37,401 nt of DNA from an uncultured bacterium. GTDB taxonomy: Bacteria > Bipolaricaulota > Bipolaricaulia > RBG-16-55-9 > DRJF01. The DNA lies in contig CAJXGD010000020.1 of assembly GCA_913053845.1 (NCBI GenBank), positions 1-37,401 on the forward strand, read 5' to 3'. The translations under genes and the position numbers were made by a program. The first letter of the stretch is position 1, and every line of letters begins with the position of its first letter. Positions 14,533 to 21,558 of the stretch are shown in pieces. The notes beneath the pieces were generated by a model. The model was not told the origin of the DNA. It saw only the letters and a list, made by a program, of their open reading frames with translations, and did not search any database.

Positions 14533-16227
14533 TTAGCTTGCGGCAGGCGGTGGCAAAGGGACCACCAGCAAGCTGCCCAACTGATGGGCGAGCAGGACCG
14601 CGCCCGGCTTGGCCCCCTTGGGCTTGCGCAGGTACTTGATCTGGGTATAACTGACCGCCACCTTGGCCGAGCCCCGACCGGGGGAATAATACGCCGCCAG
14701 CCCGGCGGCACGCAACAGCACCGCGTGCGGGACTTTGCCCCGCTCTGGATTAGCGATGATCACATGGGCCCCCGGCCGATCCTGCACGTGCAGCCAGAAG
14801 TCCCAGCGGCCCGCCCGGCGGATCAGCGCATCGTTCTGGCGGCCGTTGCGTCCCACCAGCACGCGATAGCCGCCGATGAGATAGCGGCGCGGCCCACCTG
14901 GTCCCAGCGGCACCGCTGCGGCTTCCCCTCCGGAGGGGCGCAGCTCGCCGCCGAGCTCCAACTGCAAAGCTCGCAGCTCTTCCATGGTCTCAGCCTGCTC
15001 CAGCCGCCCTTGGGCCGCTTGCAGCTCGGCCAATTCGCGCTGCAAGCTCTGCCGGCGTCGCTCCAGCTTGAGGGCACCTCGCTTGAGTTTTTTATAGCGC
15101 GCATAGAGCTTCTGCGCATTGGCCACCGCGTCCAGCCGTGGGTCTAGGGCGATCAGCCGCTGGCCTCCCCGAAAGAAATCTTCCAGCTCCACCGTCGCTG
15201 TGCCCGGCTGCACCCGATGGAGCTGCGCCATGAGCAGATCTGCCTGTTCTTTATAGTCGGGATACTTTGCGGCTTGCGCTAGATCGCGCCCGACGCGCTC
15301 CAGCGCGCCGGAGCTCTTCTTGAGCCGCGCGGCGAGCAGCTTGCTCAGTGCCAAGCGGGCCTGAACGGCAGGCTCTTGGTGCTGCCGGTCGTAGCAGCGA
15401 TCGAGCGCGCTGGAGAGGCTGTCCAGCGGCAAAGCTTCCAGTTCGGCATAGCTGGCCATTGGCAGGGGAGCGCAGCCGTAGACCTGAGCGCCTTGCAGAT
15501 ATAGCTGGGGACTATAGTCGCCGCGCTCGACCCGGCGATAGAGCACCTCGATCGCGTTCCAGAGGCGCTCCAGCTCCCGATCATCCAGCAAGCTGACCGG
15601 CCGATCGGCATCGAGCTGGGCGCGCGCGGCCAGCTCAGTGCTCCAGCGCGGTCCCACCCCCTCCAGCGTGGCCAGCAGCGCCTGGCGCAACGAGAGCTCT
15701 GGCTGAGCGCTCAGGGCCTCGATCACCCGCGCGCTCCCGGCGGCCAACGGCAGCAGCTTGCCCTGAGCGGGCAGCGGCGGATAGAGCCCACCGGGCCGAA
15801 AGCTGCGCTTAGCCTCGCCGCGGCTGAGGGCACCCAGCACCCGTTCACCCTGGAGCAGGATGGCGTTGGAGCGGCGCCCTAGCAGTTCGCAGCGCAAGGT
15901 ATAGCGCTGGCCGCCGCGCTCGACCTCCAGATCAACCAGCCGTTCCAGGCCAGGCTGGCGAATATCAGTGAGCACGCCGCCCATCAGGTGTTTGCGCAAG
16001 AGCATACAGAAGGCCGGTGGCACCGAGGGGTTCTCAAACTGCTGGCCGGTGAGCTGCAGGCGTGCCTCCTCGGAGAGCGCACAGAGCAGGCGACGCCGCT
16101 GTCCGGTCCACAGCCCTAAAGTGAGCAGCCGGGGATCCGGCTGGTAGATCTCCTGGATCAGGCCACCCTTGAGCAAGGGCCGCAGCTCGGCGACCATGGC
16201 GGCCAGGGTGATCCCTTCAAAGGCCAT
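14533..16227 (-). CDS. rqcH: RqcH/NFACT-family ribosome quality control protein
   Basis: This 564-residue homologue of bacterial RqcH (Rqc2/NEMF) binds stalled large ribosomal subunits and recruits tRNA-Ala to add alanine tails. The NFACT-N block begins MAFEGITLAAMVAEL, then LLRKHLMGGVLTDIRQPGLERLV. Two HhH-like and coiled-coil regions follow (about residues 280-420). The NFACT-R domain near 470-540 has WDFWLHVQDRPGAHVII. The conserved Asp-Arg pair that follows Q-x-G-L in NFACT-N (D97/R98 in Bacillus subtilis RqcH) is Glu95-Arg96 here. The start lies 8 nt after an extended -10, so the message is probably leaderless. Confidence 0.92.
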   Translation of the reverse strand: MAFEGITLAAMVAELRPLLKGGLIQEIYQPDPRLLTLGLWTGQRRRLLCALSEEARLQLTGQQFENPSVPPAFCMLLRKHLMGGVLTDIRQPGLERLVDLEVERGGQRYTLRCELLGRRSNAILLQGERVLGALSRGEAKRSFRPGGLYPPLPAQGKLLPLAAGSARVIEALSAQPELSLRQALLATLEGVGPRWSTELAARAQLDADRPVSLLDDRELERLWNAIEVLYRRVERGDYSPQLYLQGAQVYGCAPLPMASYAELEALPLDSLSSALDRCYDRQHQEPAVQARLALSKLLAARLKKSSGALERVGRDLAQAAKYPDYKEQADLLMAQLHRVQPGTATVELEDFFRGGQRLIALDPRLDAVANAQKLYARYKKLKRGALKLERRRQSLQRELAELQAAQGRLEQAETMEELRALQLELGGELRPSGGEAAAVPLGPGGPRRYLIGGYRVLVGRNGRQNDALIRRAGRWDFWLHVQDRPGAHVIIANPERGKVPHAVLLRAAGLAAYYSPGRGSAKVAVSYTQIKYLRKPKGAKPGAVLLAHQLGSLLVVPLPPPAAS

Positions 16228-16235
16228 AATGCTTT

Positions 16236-16244
16236 ATTATAGCA
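16236..16244 (-). promoter_or_regulatory. Extended -10 promoter of rqcH, giving a leaderless message
   Basis: On the minus strand TGC directly precedes a perfect TATAAT (the complement of 16236-16241), with 8 nt to the ATG at 16227. The start site should fall at or within 1-3 nt of the start codon. No clear -35 is seen 17 nt upstream. A 7-bp inverted repeat (TAATGCT/AGCATTA, 16227-16233 and 16241-16247) overlaps the -10 and start codon. Confidence 0.6.
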
Positions 16245-16258
16245 TTAAGAACGGCTAT

Positions 16259-16287
16259 TTGCCCCTAGCGAAGCCCTATGCTATAAT
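16259..16287 (+). promoter_or_regulatory. Promoter of tRNA-Thr
   Basis: TTGCCC (16259-16264), 17 nt, perfect TATAAT (16282-16287) with an extended TGC before it. The predicted start is about 16294, 4 nt before the mature tRNA. It is divergent from the rqcH promoter and shares with it the sequence ATGCTATAAT. Confidence 0.75.
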
Positions 16288-16297
16288 TAAATCATCG

Positions 16298-16373
16298 GCC
16301 GGTGTAGCTCAGTTGGTAGAGCAGCGGTTTCGTAAACCGCAGGTCGGAGGTTCGAGTCCTCTCGCCGGCTCCA
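16298..16373 (+). tRNA. tRNA-Thr, anticodon CGT
   Basis: A complete 76-nt cloverleaf. The acceptor stem GCCGGTG pairs with CGCCGGC (one G-U) and the D arm is TAGCTCAGTTGGTAGAGCA. The anticodon stem GCGGT/ACCGC encloses the loop TTCGTAA, with anticodon CGT at 16331-16333 reading ACG. The T arm is GGAGG-TTCGAGT-CCTCT and CCA is encoded at 16371-16373. Confidence 0.96.
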
Positions 16374-16386
16374 GGGTCTAGACCCT
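16373..16386. repeat. Perfect 14-bp palindrome at the 3' end of the tRNA
   Basis: AGGGTCTAGACCCT is a perfect palindrome with no loop, beginning at the last base of the tRNA CCA. No T-run follows, so it is not a typical intrinsic terminator. It lies 17 nt before the -35 of the patatin-like gene and could be a protein-binding site. Its core TCTAGACCCTA also occurs at the end of serA (28533-28543). Confidence 0.4.
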
Positions 16387-16403
16387 AAGGGCGCTCAGCT
16401 CAG

Positions 16404-16432
16404 TTGACAATTGTGTTTTCTTAGCTCATACT
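16404..16432 (+). promoter_or_regulatory. Near-consensus promoter of the patatin-like gene, leaderless
   Basis: A perfect TTGACA (16404-16409), 17 nt, CATACT (16427-16432). The predicted start site near 16439 is 3 nt from the GTG at 16442. No Shine-Dalgarno precedes that GTG, so the message is probably leaderless. Confidence 0.7.
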
Positions 16433-16441
16433 CTTCTGACT

Positions 16442-17377
16442 GTGACTAGACCAACGGTGGGCTTGGCCCTCTCCAGCGGCGGAGCGCGTGGGGCGGCCCA
16501 TACCGGCGTGCTGCAAGTTCTTGCCGCCAACGACATCCCAATTGATCTGATCGTCGGAACCTCGATAGGCGCCATGGTCGGAGGGCTCTACGCTGCCGGC
16601 GTGCCGCTGGAGAGAATAGAGCAGGAATGGCTTAACACTGATCTGGTGCAGGTGGCCAAGAATCTCATGCCGACCTTCTCGCGTCACGGTTGGAGCAGCG
16701 GCAGCCGGGTCTCCCAGATGCTCCAACGTCTGGTAGGCGAGGCTCAGATTGAAGAACTGCCCCTCAAATTCGTCGCGGTGGCTGCCGACATCAACAGCGG
16801 AGAGGAGGTCGTCATCCAGCAGGGTCCCTTGGTCGAGGCCATCCGGGCCAGCGCTTCGATCCCTGGCCTATTCGTCCCGGCCGCTTTTCAGGGGCACTTG
16901 CTCGTGGACGGAGGTCTGGTCAACCCTCTGCCGGTTGATGTGGTCCGCCGCTTGGGTGCCCAACTGGTGATCGCGGTGGACCTGGGCTACTACCCCCAGC
17001 AGCCGGGTCGCAAGCCAGGCTTACAGCTTACCAAGCGGGCGATCCGCTTCATCGAGGGACACTTGGGCGGGCTGTTGCCCGATCGCTGGATGGCGCCGTT
17101 GAGAACGCTCAGCCATGCCGAGCGAGAGGAGCTGAGCCGCAATGCACCAGGGGTGATCAATACCCTCATCTTGGCCTCAGTCATTCTCCAACGGCGGATC
17201 GTCAAGTTGACCCAGATGCTCACTCCTCCGGAGATCGTCATCCACCCACGGCTGGCCGAGCACCCGCCACGTTACTACAGCGCCCGGCGGGGCATCGAGG
17301 CCGGCCGGCTCGCCGCCGAGCAGGCCCTACCCCAGATCAAGCGCCTGCTGCGCTCGGTCCCAGAAGATTCCCTGTAA
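16442..17377 (+). CDS. Patatin-like phospholipase (RssA-type)
   Basis: The 311-residue patatin-fold hydrolase has the oxyanion loop SSGGARGAAHTG at 11-22. The nucleophile elbow is GTSIG with Ser41 (residues 39-43) and the catalytic aspartate is in DGG (Asp156). All catalytic residues are present. No signal peptide or POTRA/barrel domain is seen, so it is probably a cytoplasmic, membrane-associated lipase of the RssA class and not a secreted one. Its physiological substrate is unknown. The GTG start lies 3 nt from the predicted transcription start. It faces dsbB tail to tail. Confidence 0.88.
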   Translation: MTRPTVGLALSSGGARGAAHTGVLQVLAANDIPIDLIVGTSIGAMVGGLYAAGVPLERIEQEWLNTDLVQVAKNLMPTFSRHGWSSGSRVSQMLQRLVGEAQIEELPLKFVAVAADINSGEEVVIQQGPLVEAIRASASIPGLFVPAAFQGHLLVDGGLVNPLPVDVVRRLGAQLVIAVDLGYYPQQPGRKPGLQLTKRAIRFIEGHLGGLLPDRWMAPLRTLSHAEREELSRNAPGVINTLILASVILQRRIVKLTQMLTPPEIVIHPRLAEHPPRYYSARRGIEAGRLAAEQALPQIKRLLRSVPEDSL

Positions 17378-17410
17378 ACCAGGACGCTCGCAGGGTTATA
17401 CGCCGCTCGA

Positions 17411-17839
17411 TTATGCTTGATCCGACCCAACCTGACGTATGAAGAACAAGAAGAGTGTGATCAGGCTAAAGGCCGTCAGCGACAGGAAGGGGATGGTGAC
17501 AAAGCCCCACAAGTTGATCCACTGCGTGGTGCACGGCACCCCCACCTGACAGAGGGCCTCGGCCCGGAAGCCTGGCACCTTCTGTTCCAGATACTGAAAG
17601 AGCGCGATGGAGCCCCCAATGATGCTCAGGGGAAGGACGTAACCCGCTATCCGTCGATCGTTCCGATAGCTGGCGATTCCTAGCAGGATGACCAACGGAT
17701 ACATGAAGATCCGCTGGAACCAGCAGAGCTGACAGGGGATGAAGTGCAACCCCTCGCTGAAGTAGAGGCTCCCTCCGGTAGCGACCATAGAGACCAACCA
17801 GGCGAAGTAGAGTCCGTAGGTCCGCAATAATCTCCTCAT
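17411..17839 (-). CDS. dsbB: DsbB-family disulfide bond formation protein
   Basis: The 142-residue, four-helix inner-membrane protein passes electrons from periplasmic thiol oxidases to quinone. The first periplasmic pair is in PCQLCW (Cys36, Cys39), the CxxC that reacts with quinone. The second pair is Cys97 and Cys103 in CQVGVPC. The short length and CxxxxxC second loop resemble BdbC/DsbB forms of non-proteobacterial lineages. No DsbA is in view. The ATG is preceded by GAGGTGG. The gene lies 93 nt after the metal ATPase on the same strand, so it may be co-transcribed with it. Confidence 0.9.
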   Translation of the reverse strand: MRRLLRTYGLYFAWLVSMVATGGSLYFSEGLHFIPCQLCWFQRIFMYPLVILLGIASYRNDRRIAGYVLPLSIIGGSIALFQYLEQKVPGFRAEALCQVGVPCTTQWINLWGFVTIPFLSLTAFSLITLFLFFIRQVGSDQA

Positions 17840-17932
17840 GGCTCAGTCCACCTCAGTATTTCTCCAATAGCCGATCTGGGATTCTTGTATGGTCAGCAAC
17901 GGTCCACCTCCGCTCGTCCGAGGCGATATCAT

Positions 17933-19987
17933 TTAGCTCCCTGCTTGTTCTTGTGTTTTCCCACTCCTAATAGCTCCTTTGTCGATCTTAGCTTCGGTCT
18001 CCTTGGGACTGACCCGGGCCAGGCGCATCGCGTTGCCTGTCACCGTCAAGGACATGCCCATATCGCCTACCAAGACGGCGATCACCAGCGTCACCCAGCC
18101 GGGAAAGACCCCTAGGCCCAGCGTGAGTTTCACCGCGATCGCACTCCAAATGTTCTGTCGGATGACACCACGTGCCATCCGACTGAGATACGTCACATAG
18201 GGCAATTTCGAGAGATCATCGGCCATCAGCGCGATATCTGCCGTTTCCAAGGCCGTGTCCGTCCCGGCCGCTCCCATGGCAATCCCCACGGTCGCCACAG
18301 CCAGCGCCGGTGCGTCGTTCACCCCATCGCCCACCATGGCAATACTCCCGTACTCTTCCAATAAATGCTGGATCTCATGCACCTTCTGGTCAGGCATCAG
18401 GCTGGCGTGGAAGTGGGTGATCCCCAACTCCCCAGCGATCGCCCGCGCCGTGCCCTCGTTGTCTCCGGTGATCATTATAATCTCTAAACCCATGGATTTC
18501 AGCTGCGCGATGGCCTGTTGGGCCTCGGGGCGCAGACGATCGGCTACCGCCACGATTCCCCAAAGCTCCCGCTCGCTGCCCACCAGCATCGTCGTCTTGC
18601 CCTCACCCTGAAGCCGAGCCAACTCCTCCCTGGGGATCTCAATGGAGAACTCTTCAAATAACTCGGGCGATCCTAGCAAGCAGACCGCCCCGTCGATCTG
18701 CGCCCGCACCCCCCGGCCGGTGATCGACTCGAACCCCTCGGCTGTCTTCGAGTCGATCCTCTGCTCAGCAGCGCGGCTCAGGATGGCTTGGGCGATGGGA
18801 TGCCCACTGGGGCGCTCCAACGAAGCAGCCAGCATGAGCAGTTCCTCATCGCTGTGACCGCCTAGGGGCATGACGTCGGTGACCTCGGGCCGCCCGCTGG
18901 TGAGAGTGCCCGTCTTATCGAAGGCGATGGCCTTGACTTGGCCCATCGCCTCCAGATATTTCCCGCCCTTGATCAGCACCCCGCCTCGGGCGGCGCTGGT
19001 GATGGCCGACACCACCGAGACGGGGGTGGAGATGAGCAGAGCGCAGGGGCAGGCGATCACCAGCAGCGTGATGGCCCGCAGGAACCAGGGATTGAAGGGA
19101 GCGGCAAAGAGGAGCGGAGGCAGCAGCGCCACGCCCACCGCGACCGCCACAACCGTAGGCGTGTAGTAGCGCCCGAATGTCTCGACAAACCGCTCGCTGG
19201 GGGCCTTTTGCGCCTCGGCCTCCTCAACGAGATGGACGATCTTGGCCAGGGTGGTGTCCTGAACGCGCTTAGTCACTTCAACCTCTACGTACCCCTCTTG
19301 GTTGATCGAGCCGGCGTAGACCCCGTCGCCCTCCTCTTTGTCGACCGGCATCGATTCGCCGGTGATCGGCGCCTGATCCACTGAGGAGCGTCCCCGGATG
19401 ATCAGGCCGTCCATGGCGATCCGCTCGCCCGGCCGCACCGCGATCAGATCGCCGATCTGAATTTCTTCCACTGGCAGAGTTTCTTCCCGACCATCCCGGA
19501 GCACGCGGGCCTGGTTGGGCGCCAGCTTCATCAGTTCTCGCAGCGAGTTACGGGCCCGGTCAACTGAGTATTCTTCCAATAGCTCGGCCAAAGAGAAGAG
19601 AAACGCCAAACTGGCGGCTTCCACATACTCGCCGATGGCGACCGCTCCTCCGATGGCGATGATCATGAGAAAGTTGATGTTGAGCGAGAGCGTGCGCACG
19701 GCTTCGAGGCCCTTGCGGGCGAAGTGATAGGCTCCAAAGAGGATCGCCGCCAAATACCAGAAGGCTGATGCCGCGATGCTGCGCCCAAAAATCACTGTCA
19801 CGGTCGGGTCGAAGCCGGATAAGCTGAGCAATAAGCCGACGGCCAGCAGCAGTCCTGCGATACCGGTGAAGAGCGCTTCGCGCCCCTTCCAGACCGATTG
19901 CCGCTCGTCTTTGGCCGCTAGGTCAGGGGCACAACTGGCGCAACGGGGGTCATTTACGGCCAGCTCTGGTGTCCGTTCGCCCTTCAT
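17933..19987 (-). CDS. zntA: P1B-2-type Zn2+/Cd2+/Pb2+-exporting P-type ATPase
   Basis: This 684-residue heavy-metal efflux ATPase has the metal-site CPC in helix 6 at Cys313-Pro-Cys315 and the phosphorylation site DKTGT at Asp357. The P1B marker GHP is at 395-397 and the hinge GDGVNDAP at 553-560. Lys620 in IAVKLTLG and Asp642 in VGDMGMSL match the helix 7 and 8 residues diagnostic of Zn/Cd/Pb transporters and unlike copper ATPases. There is no folded N-terminal HMA domain. A short tail with RCASC (15-19) remains and may bind metal. The ATG overlaps the stop of the ArsR sensor gene by 4 nt (ATGA), so the two form a sensor-exporter operon. Confidence 0.93.
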   Translation of the reverse strand: MKGERTPELAVNDPRCASCAPDLAAKDERQSVWKGREALFTGIAGLLLAVGLLLSLSGFDPTVTVIFGRSIAASAFWYLAAILFGAYHFARKGLEAVRTLSLNINFLMIIAIGGAVAIGEYVEAASLAFLFSLAELLEEYSVDRARNSLRELMKLAPNQARVLRDGREETLPVEEIQIGDLIAVRPGERIAMDGLIIRGRSSVDQAPITGESMPVDKEEGDGVYAGSINQEGYVEVEVTKRVQDTTLAKIVHLVEEAEAQKAPSERFVETFGRYYTPTVVAVAVGVALLPPLLFAAPFNPWFLRAITLLVIACPCALLISTPVSVVSAITSAARGGVLIKGGKYLEAMGQVKAIAFDKTGTLTSGRPEVTDVMPLGGHSDEELLMLAASLERPSGHPIAQAILSRAAEQRIDSKTAEGFESITGRGVRAQIDGAVCLLGSPELFEEFSIEIPREELARLQGEGKTTMLVGSERELWGIVAVADRLRPEAQQAIAQLKSMGLEIIMITGDNEGTARAIAGELGITHFHASLMPDQKVHEIQHLLEEYGSIAMVGDGVNDAPALAVATVGIAMGAAGTDTALETADIALMADDLSKLPYVTYLSRMARGVIRQNIWSAIAVKLTLGLGVFPGWVTLVIAVLVGDMGMSLTVTGNAMRLARVSPKETEAKIDKGAIRSGKTQEQAGS

Positions 19988-20370
19988 GCCGACTCCTGGA
20001 CGTGCTCCAGGCCCTGCTCGAAGAGTTTTTCGATGTGCCCATCGTCCAGCGAATAATAGACGATGCGCCCCTCTTTCCTGTACTTGACCAGTTGAAGCGC
20101 GCGCAGCAGCCGCAGATGATGAGAGACGGTGGAGTCGCGCATCCCCAAGAGGCTGCTCAGGTCGCAGACGCAGAGCTCGGCTTTGGAGAGCGCGTAGAGA
20201 ATTTTAACTCGCGTTGAATCGCTCAATATCTTGAAGGTCTCGGCCAACTGGAAGGCCACTTCATCGCCGATCATCTGCTCCTGAACGAGCTTGACTTGAG
20301 CCTCGTTGACGTATTTGACCTCGCAGACGTCGTCTTTGCTTCTCTCCGAGGATCGAGTTGTTTGAGTCAA
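19984..20370 (-). CDS. ArsR/SmtB-family metal-sensing repressor
   Basis: The 128-residue winged-helix repressor has LCVCDLSSLLGMRDSTVSHHLRLLRALQLV as the alpha3 and recognition helices. It carries both classic metal sites. The alpha3N site is Cys16 plus Cys67 and Cys69 (CVC, as in CadC) and the alpha5 site is Asp110, His112, His123 and Glu126, with exactly the SmtB/CzrA spacing. It should release DNA on binding Cd/Pb/Zn and so derepress the ATPase next to it. The start is TTG 20370 with AAGGAG 9 nt upstream; a nearby ATG is out of frame. Confidence 0.92.
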   Translation of the reverse strand: MTQTTRSSERSKDDVCEVKYVNEAQVKLVQEQMIGDEVAFQLAETFKILSDSTRVKILYALSKAELCVCDLSSLLGMRDSTVSHHLRLLRALQLVKYRKEGRIVYYSLDDGHIEKLFEQGLEHVQESA

Positions 20371-20389
20371 GATGCATCGCTCCTTATTA

Positions 20390-20429
20390 TCTATATCTGC
20401 ATAGCTATCGAATTGTTAAGTATATGCAG
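20390..20429 (-). promoter_or_regulatory. Promoter and candidate ArsR operator upstream of the sensor-ATPase operon
   Basis: On the minus strand TTAACA (complement of 20414-20419) and TATAGA (complement of 20390-20395) lie 18 nt apart, about 20 nt before the TTG. Overlapping them is an inverted repeat CTGCATA (20397-20403) / TATGCAG (20423-20429) with 19 nt between arms, and ATAGCTAT (20401-20408) inside. A repressor on this dyad would cover the promoter, the usual SmtB arrangement. Confidence 0.5.
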
Positions 20430-20531
20430 CTCGCTTCGGGATGTCAAATCTTAGAGTTGTCTCAGGCAAGATGAGCATGAGCGGGGGGATAGCTAACCAC
20501 AAACCGCCTTCACCTTCTTTTCACCCGCTCT

Positions 20532-20562
20532 CCACAAAATCTTCACGATTGTTGAGTATAAT
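20532..20562 (+). promoter_or_regulatory. Promoter of the Met-rich protein-ABC importer operon
   Basis: There is a perfect TATAAT at 20557-20562. The best -35 is weak (TTCACG at 20532-20537, 19 nt spacer). The predicted start site is near 20569, leaving a leader of about 107 nt. A weak -35 suggests need of an activator or control by a repressor. Confidence 0.5.
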
Positions 20563-20568
20563 TCAATT

Positions 20569-20586
20569 TGTCCGGCACCCCGGACA
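20569..20586 (+). promoter_or_regulatory. 7-bp hairpin/dyad at the predicted transcript 5' end
   Basis: TGTCCGG-CACC-CCGGACA is a perfect 7-bp inverted repeat with a 4-nt loop that begins at the predicted transcription start. It could be a repressor operator or a 5' stabilising RNA hairpin. It does not resemble the ArsR dyad or the usual AT-rich Zur box. Confidence 0.45.
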
Positions 20587-20676
20587 CGAGAGCCGGAGTG
20601 GCCGTACTCGTCAAGAACAGTTAAGATCAGATAGCTAGCGCAAGCATAGCTAATCCAGTTAAAGGGGGATGAGACG

Positions 20677-21543
20677 ATGAAGCGAACCAGCTTACTTATC
20701 GGACTAGGAGCATTGCTGCTGGCACTGGCCCTGGCGCAGCCGGGAGTCAGCCAGATGGGCAATCCACCTCCACCCACAGGGCAGAAGATGGCTCCAGCGC
20801 AAAACCCTGAGAAATTGCAACTGGAGATCCAACTGCTGCGGGCGCTGGATATGGCTGGCCTGAGCCCCACGCAGCTCAAGACACTGCATACTATCGTGAC
20901 CGGCTTGCAGGAAGCACAGTCTGGCGTGCAGCAGGCCCAACAGCAGTTGAAAGATTTCCTGGTCGGCTTCCCAGGAGACTCTAGCAAATTTGCGCAGGCC
21001 GTGGCACCCTACGACCAAAGGGTGACAGCGGCTCACCAGGCCTTGCGAACCGCCTTGACCCAAGCGGTCGACCAGGTAAAAAACCTGCTCACCATCAGCC
21101 AAGGCGAGGCCTTGCTCAAAGCGCTCAGGCCGCTGCAACGGCGGATGATGCATGGCCAGGCTGCCATGGCCAGCCCTGTCGCTTGCCAAACGCTGCGCTT
21201 TGACTTCAAGCCGCATCTCGCTCCTAAAGCTGAAACGAAGGACGAGCAGGAGCAGTCAATGATGCAAAACTGGCGGGAAAAGATACAGGCCCTGATGCAA
21301 TTCATGTCCAAGGAGACCATCATGACGCGCCGGCAGGGGCAATTCAGCGTTCAGAATATGCCCATGGAGCAAATGTTGCAGCAAATGCAACAGATGATGA
21401 GGCGGATGCATGCTACCTTCCGCAGCCAGTGTGCACCGGCTCAGGCGGAGTGGAGTCAATTGCTGGTGGGCCACCTGGAGCTCCTGCAGCAAGTCCTCCA
21501 GGAGAGGCTGGCCAAGTTGGCCCTGGCCCTGCCCCAGAGCTAG
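20677..21543 (+). CDS. Secreted Met- and Gln-rich Spy/CpxP-like protein
   Basis: The protein has 288 residues, a clean signal peptide (TSLLIGLGALLLALALA) and a predicted all-helical mature chain very rich in Gln, Leu and Met. Two LTxxQ-like motifs occur, LSPTQ (62-66) and LTISQ (138-142), as in periplasmic Spy/CpxP/CnrX-type proteins, which act as chaperones or metal-stress sensors. A dense methionine segment spans 228-244 (MPMEQMLQQMQQMMRRM), with seven Met in 17 residues, a pattern of soft-metal (copper-like) binding. Cys170 and Cys252 could form a disulfide. An SD (AGGGGG) is 8 nt before the ATG. It is the first gene of the importer operon and ends 15 nt before the binding-protein gene. 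I do not recognise a named family at full length. Confidence 0.6.
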   Translation: MKRTSLLIGLGALLLALALAQPGVSQMGNPPPPTGQKMAPAQNPEKLQLEIQLLRALDMAGLSPTQLKTLHTIVTGLQEAQSGVQQAQQQLKDFLVGFPGDSSKFAQAVAPYDQRVTAAHQALRTALTQAVDQVKNLLTISQGEALLKALRPLQRRMMHGQAAMASPVACQTLRFDFKPHLAPKAETKDEQEQSMMQNWREKIQALMQFMSKETIMTRRQGQFSVQNMPMEQMLQQMQQMMRRMHATFRSQCAPAQAEWSQLLVGHLELLQQVLQERLAKLALALPQS

Positions 21544-21558
21544 AGCTACGGCTGCCAG

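Noticed and set aside
16373-16386. Intrinsic terminator of the tRNA
   Set aside because: The palindrome has no loop spacer beyond its centre and no U-run after it.
17933-19987. Copper-exporting ATPase
   Set aside because: Helix 7/8 residues Lys620 and Asp642 fit Zn/Cd/Pb ATPases, and the copper-type Asn/Tyr and Met/Ser patterns are absent.
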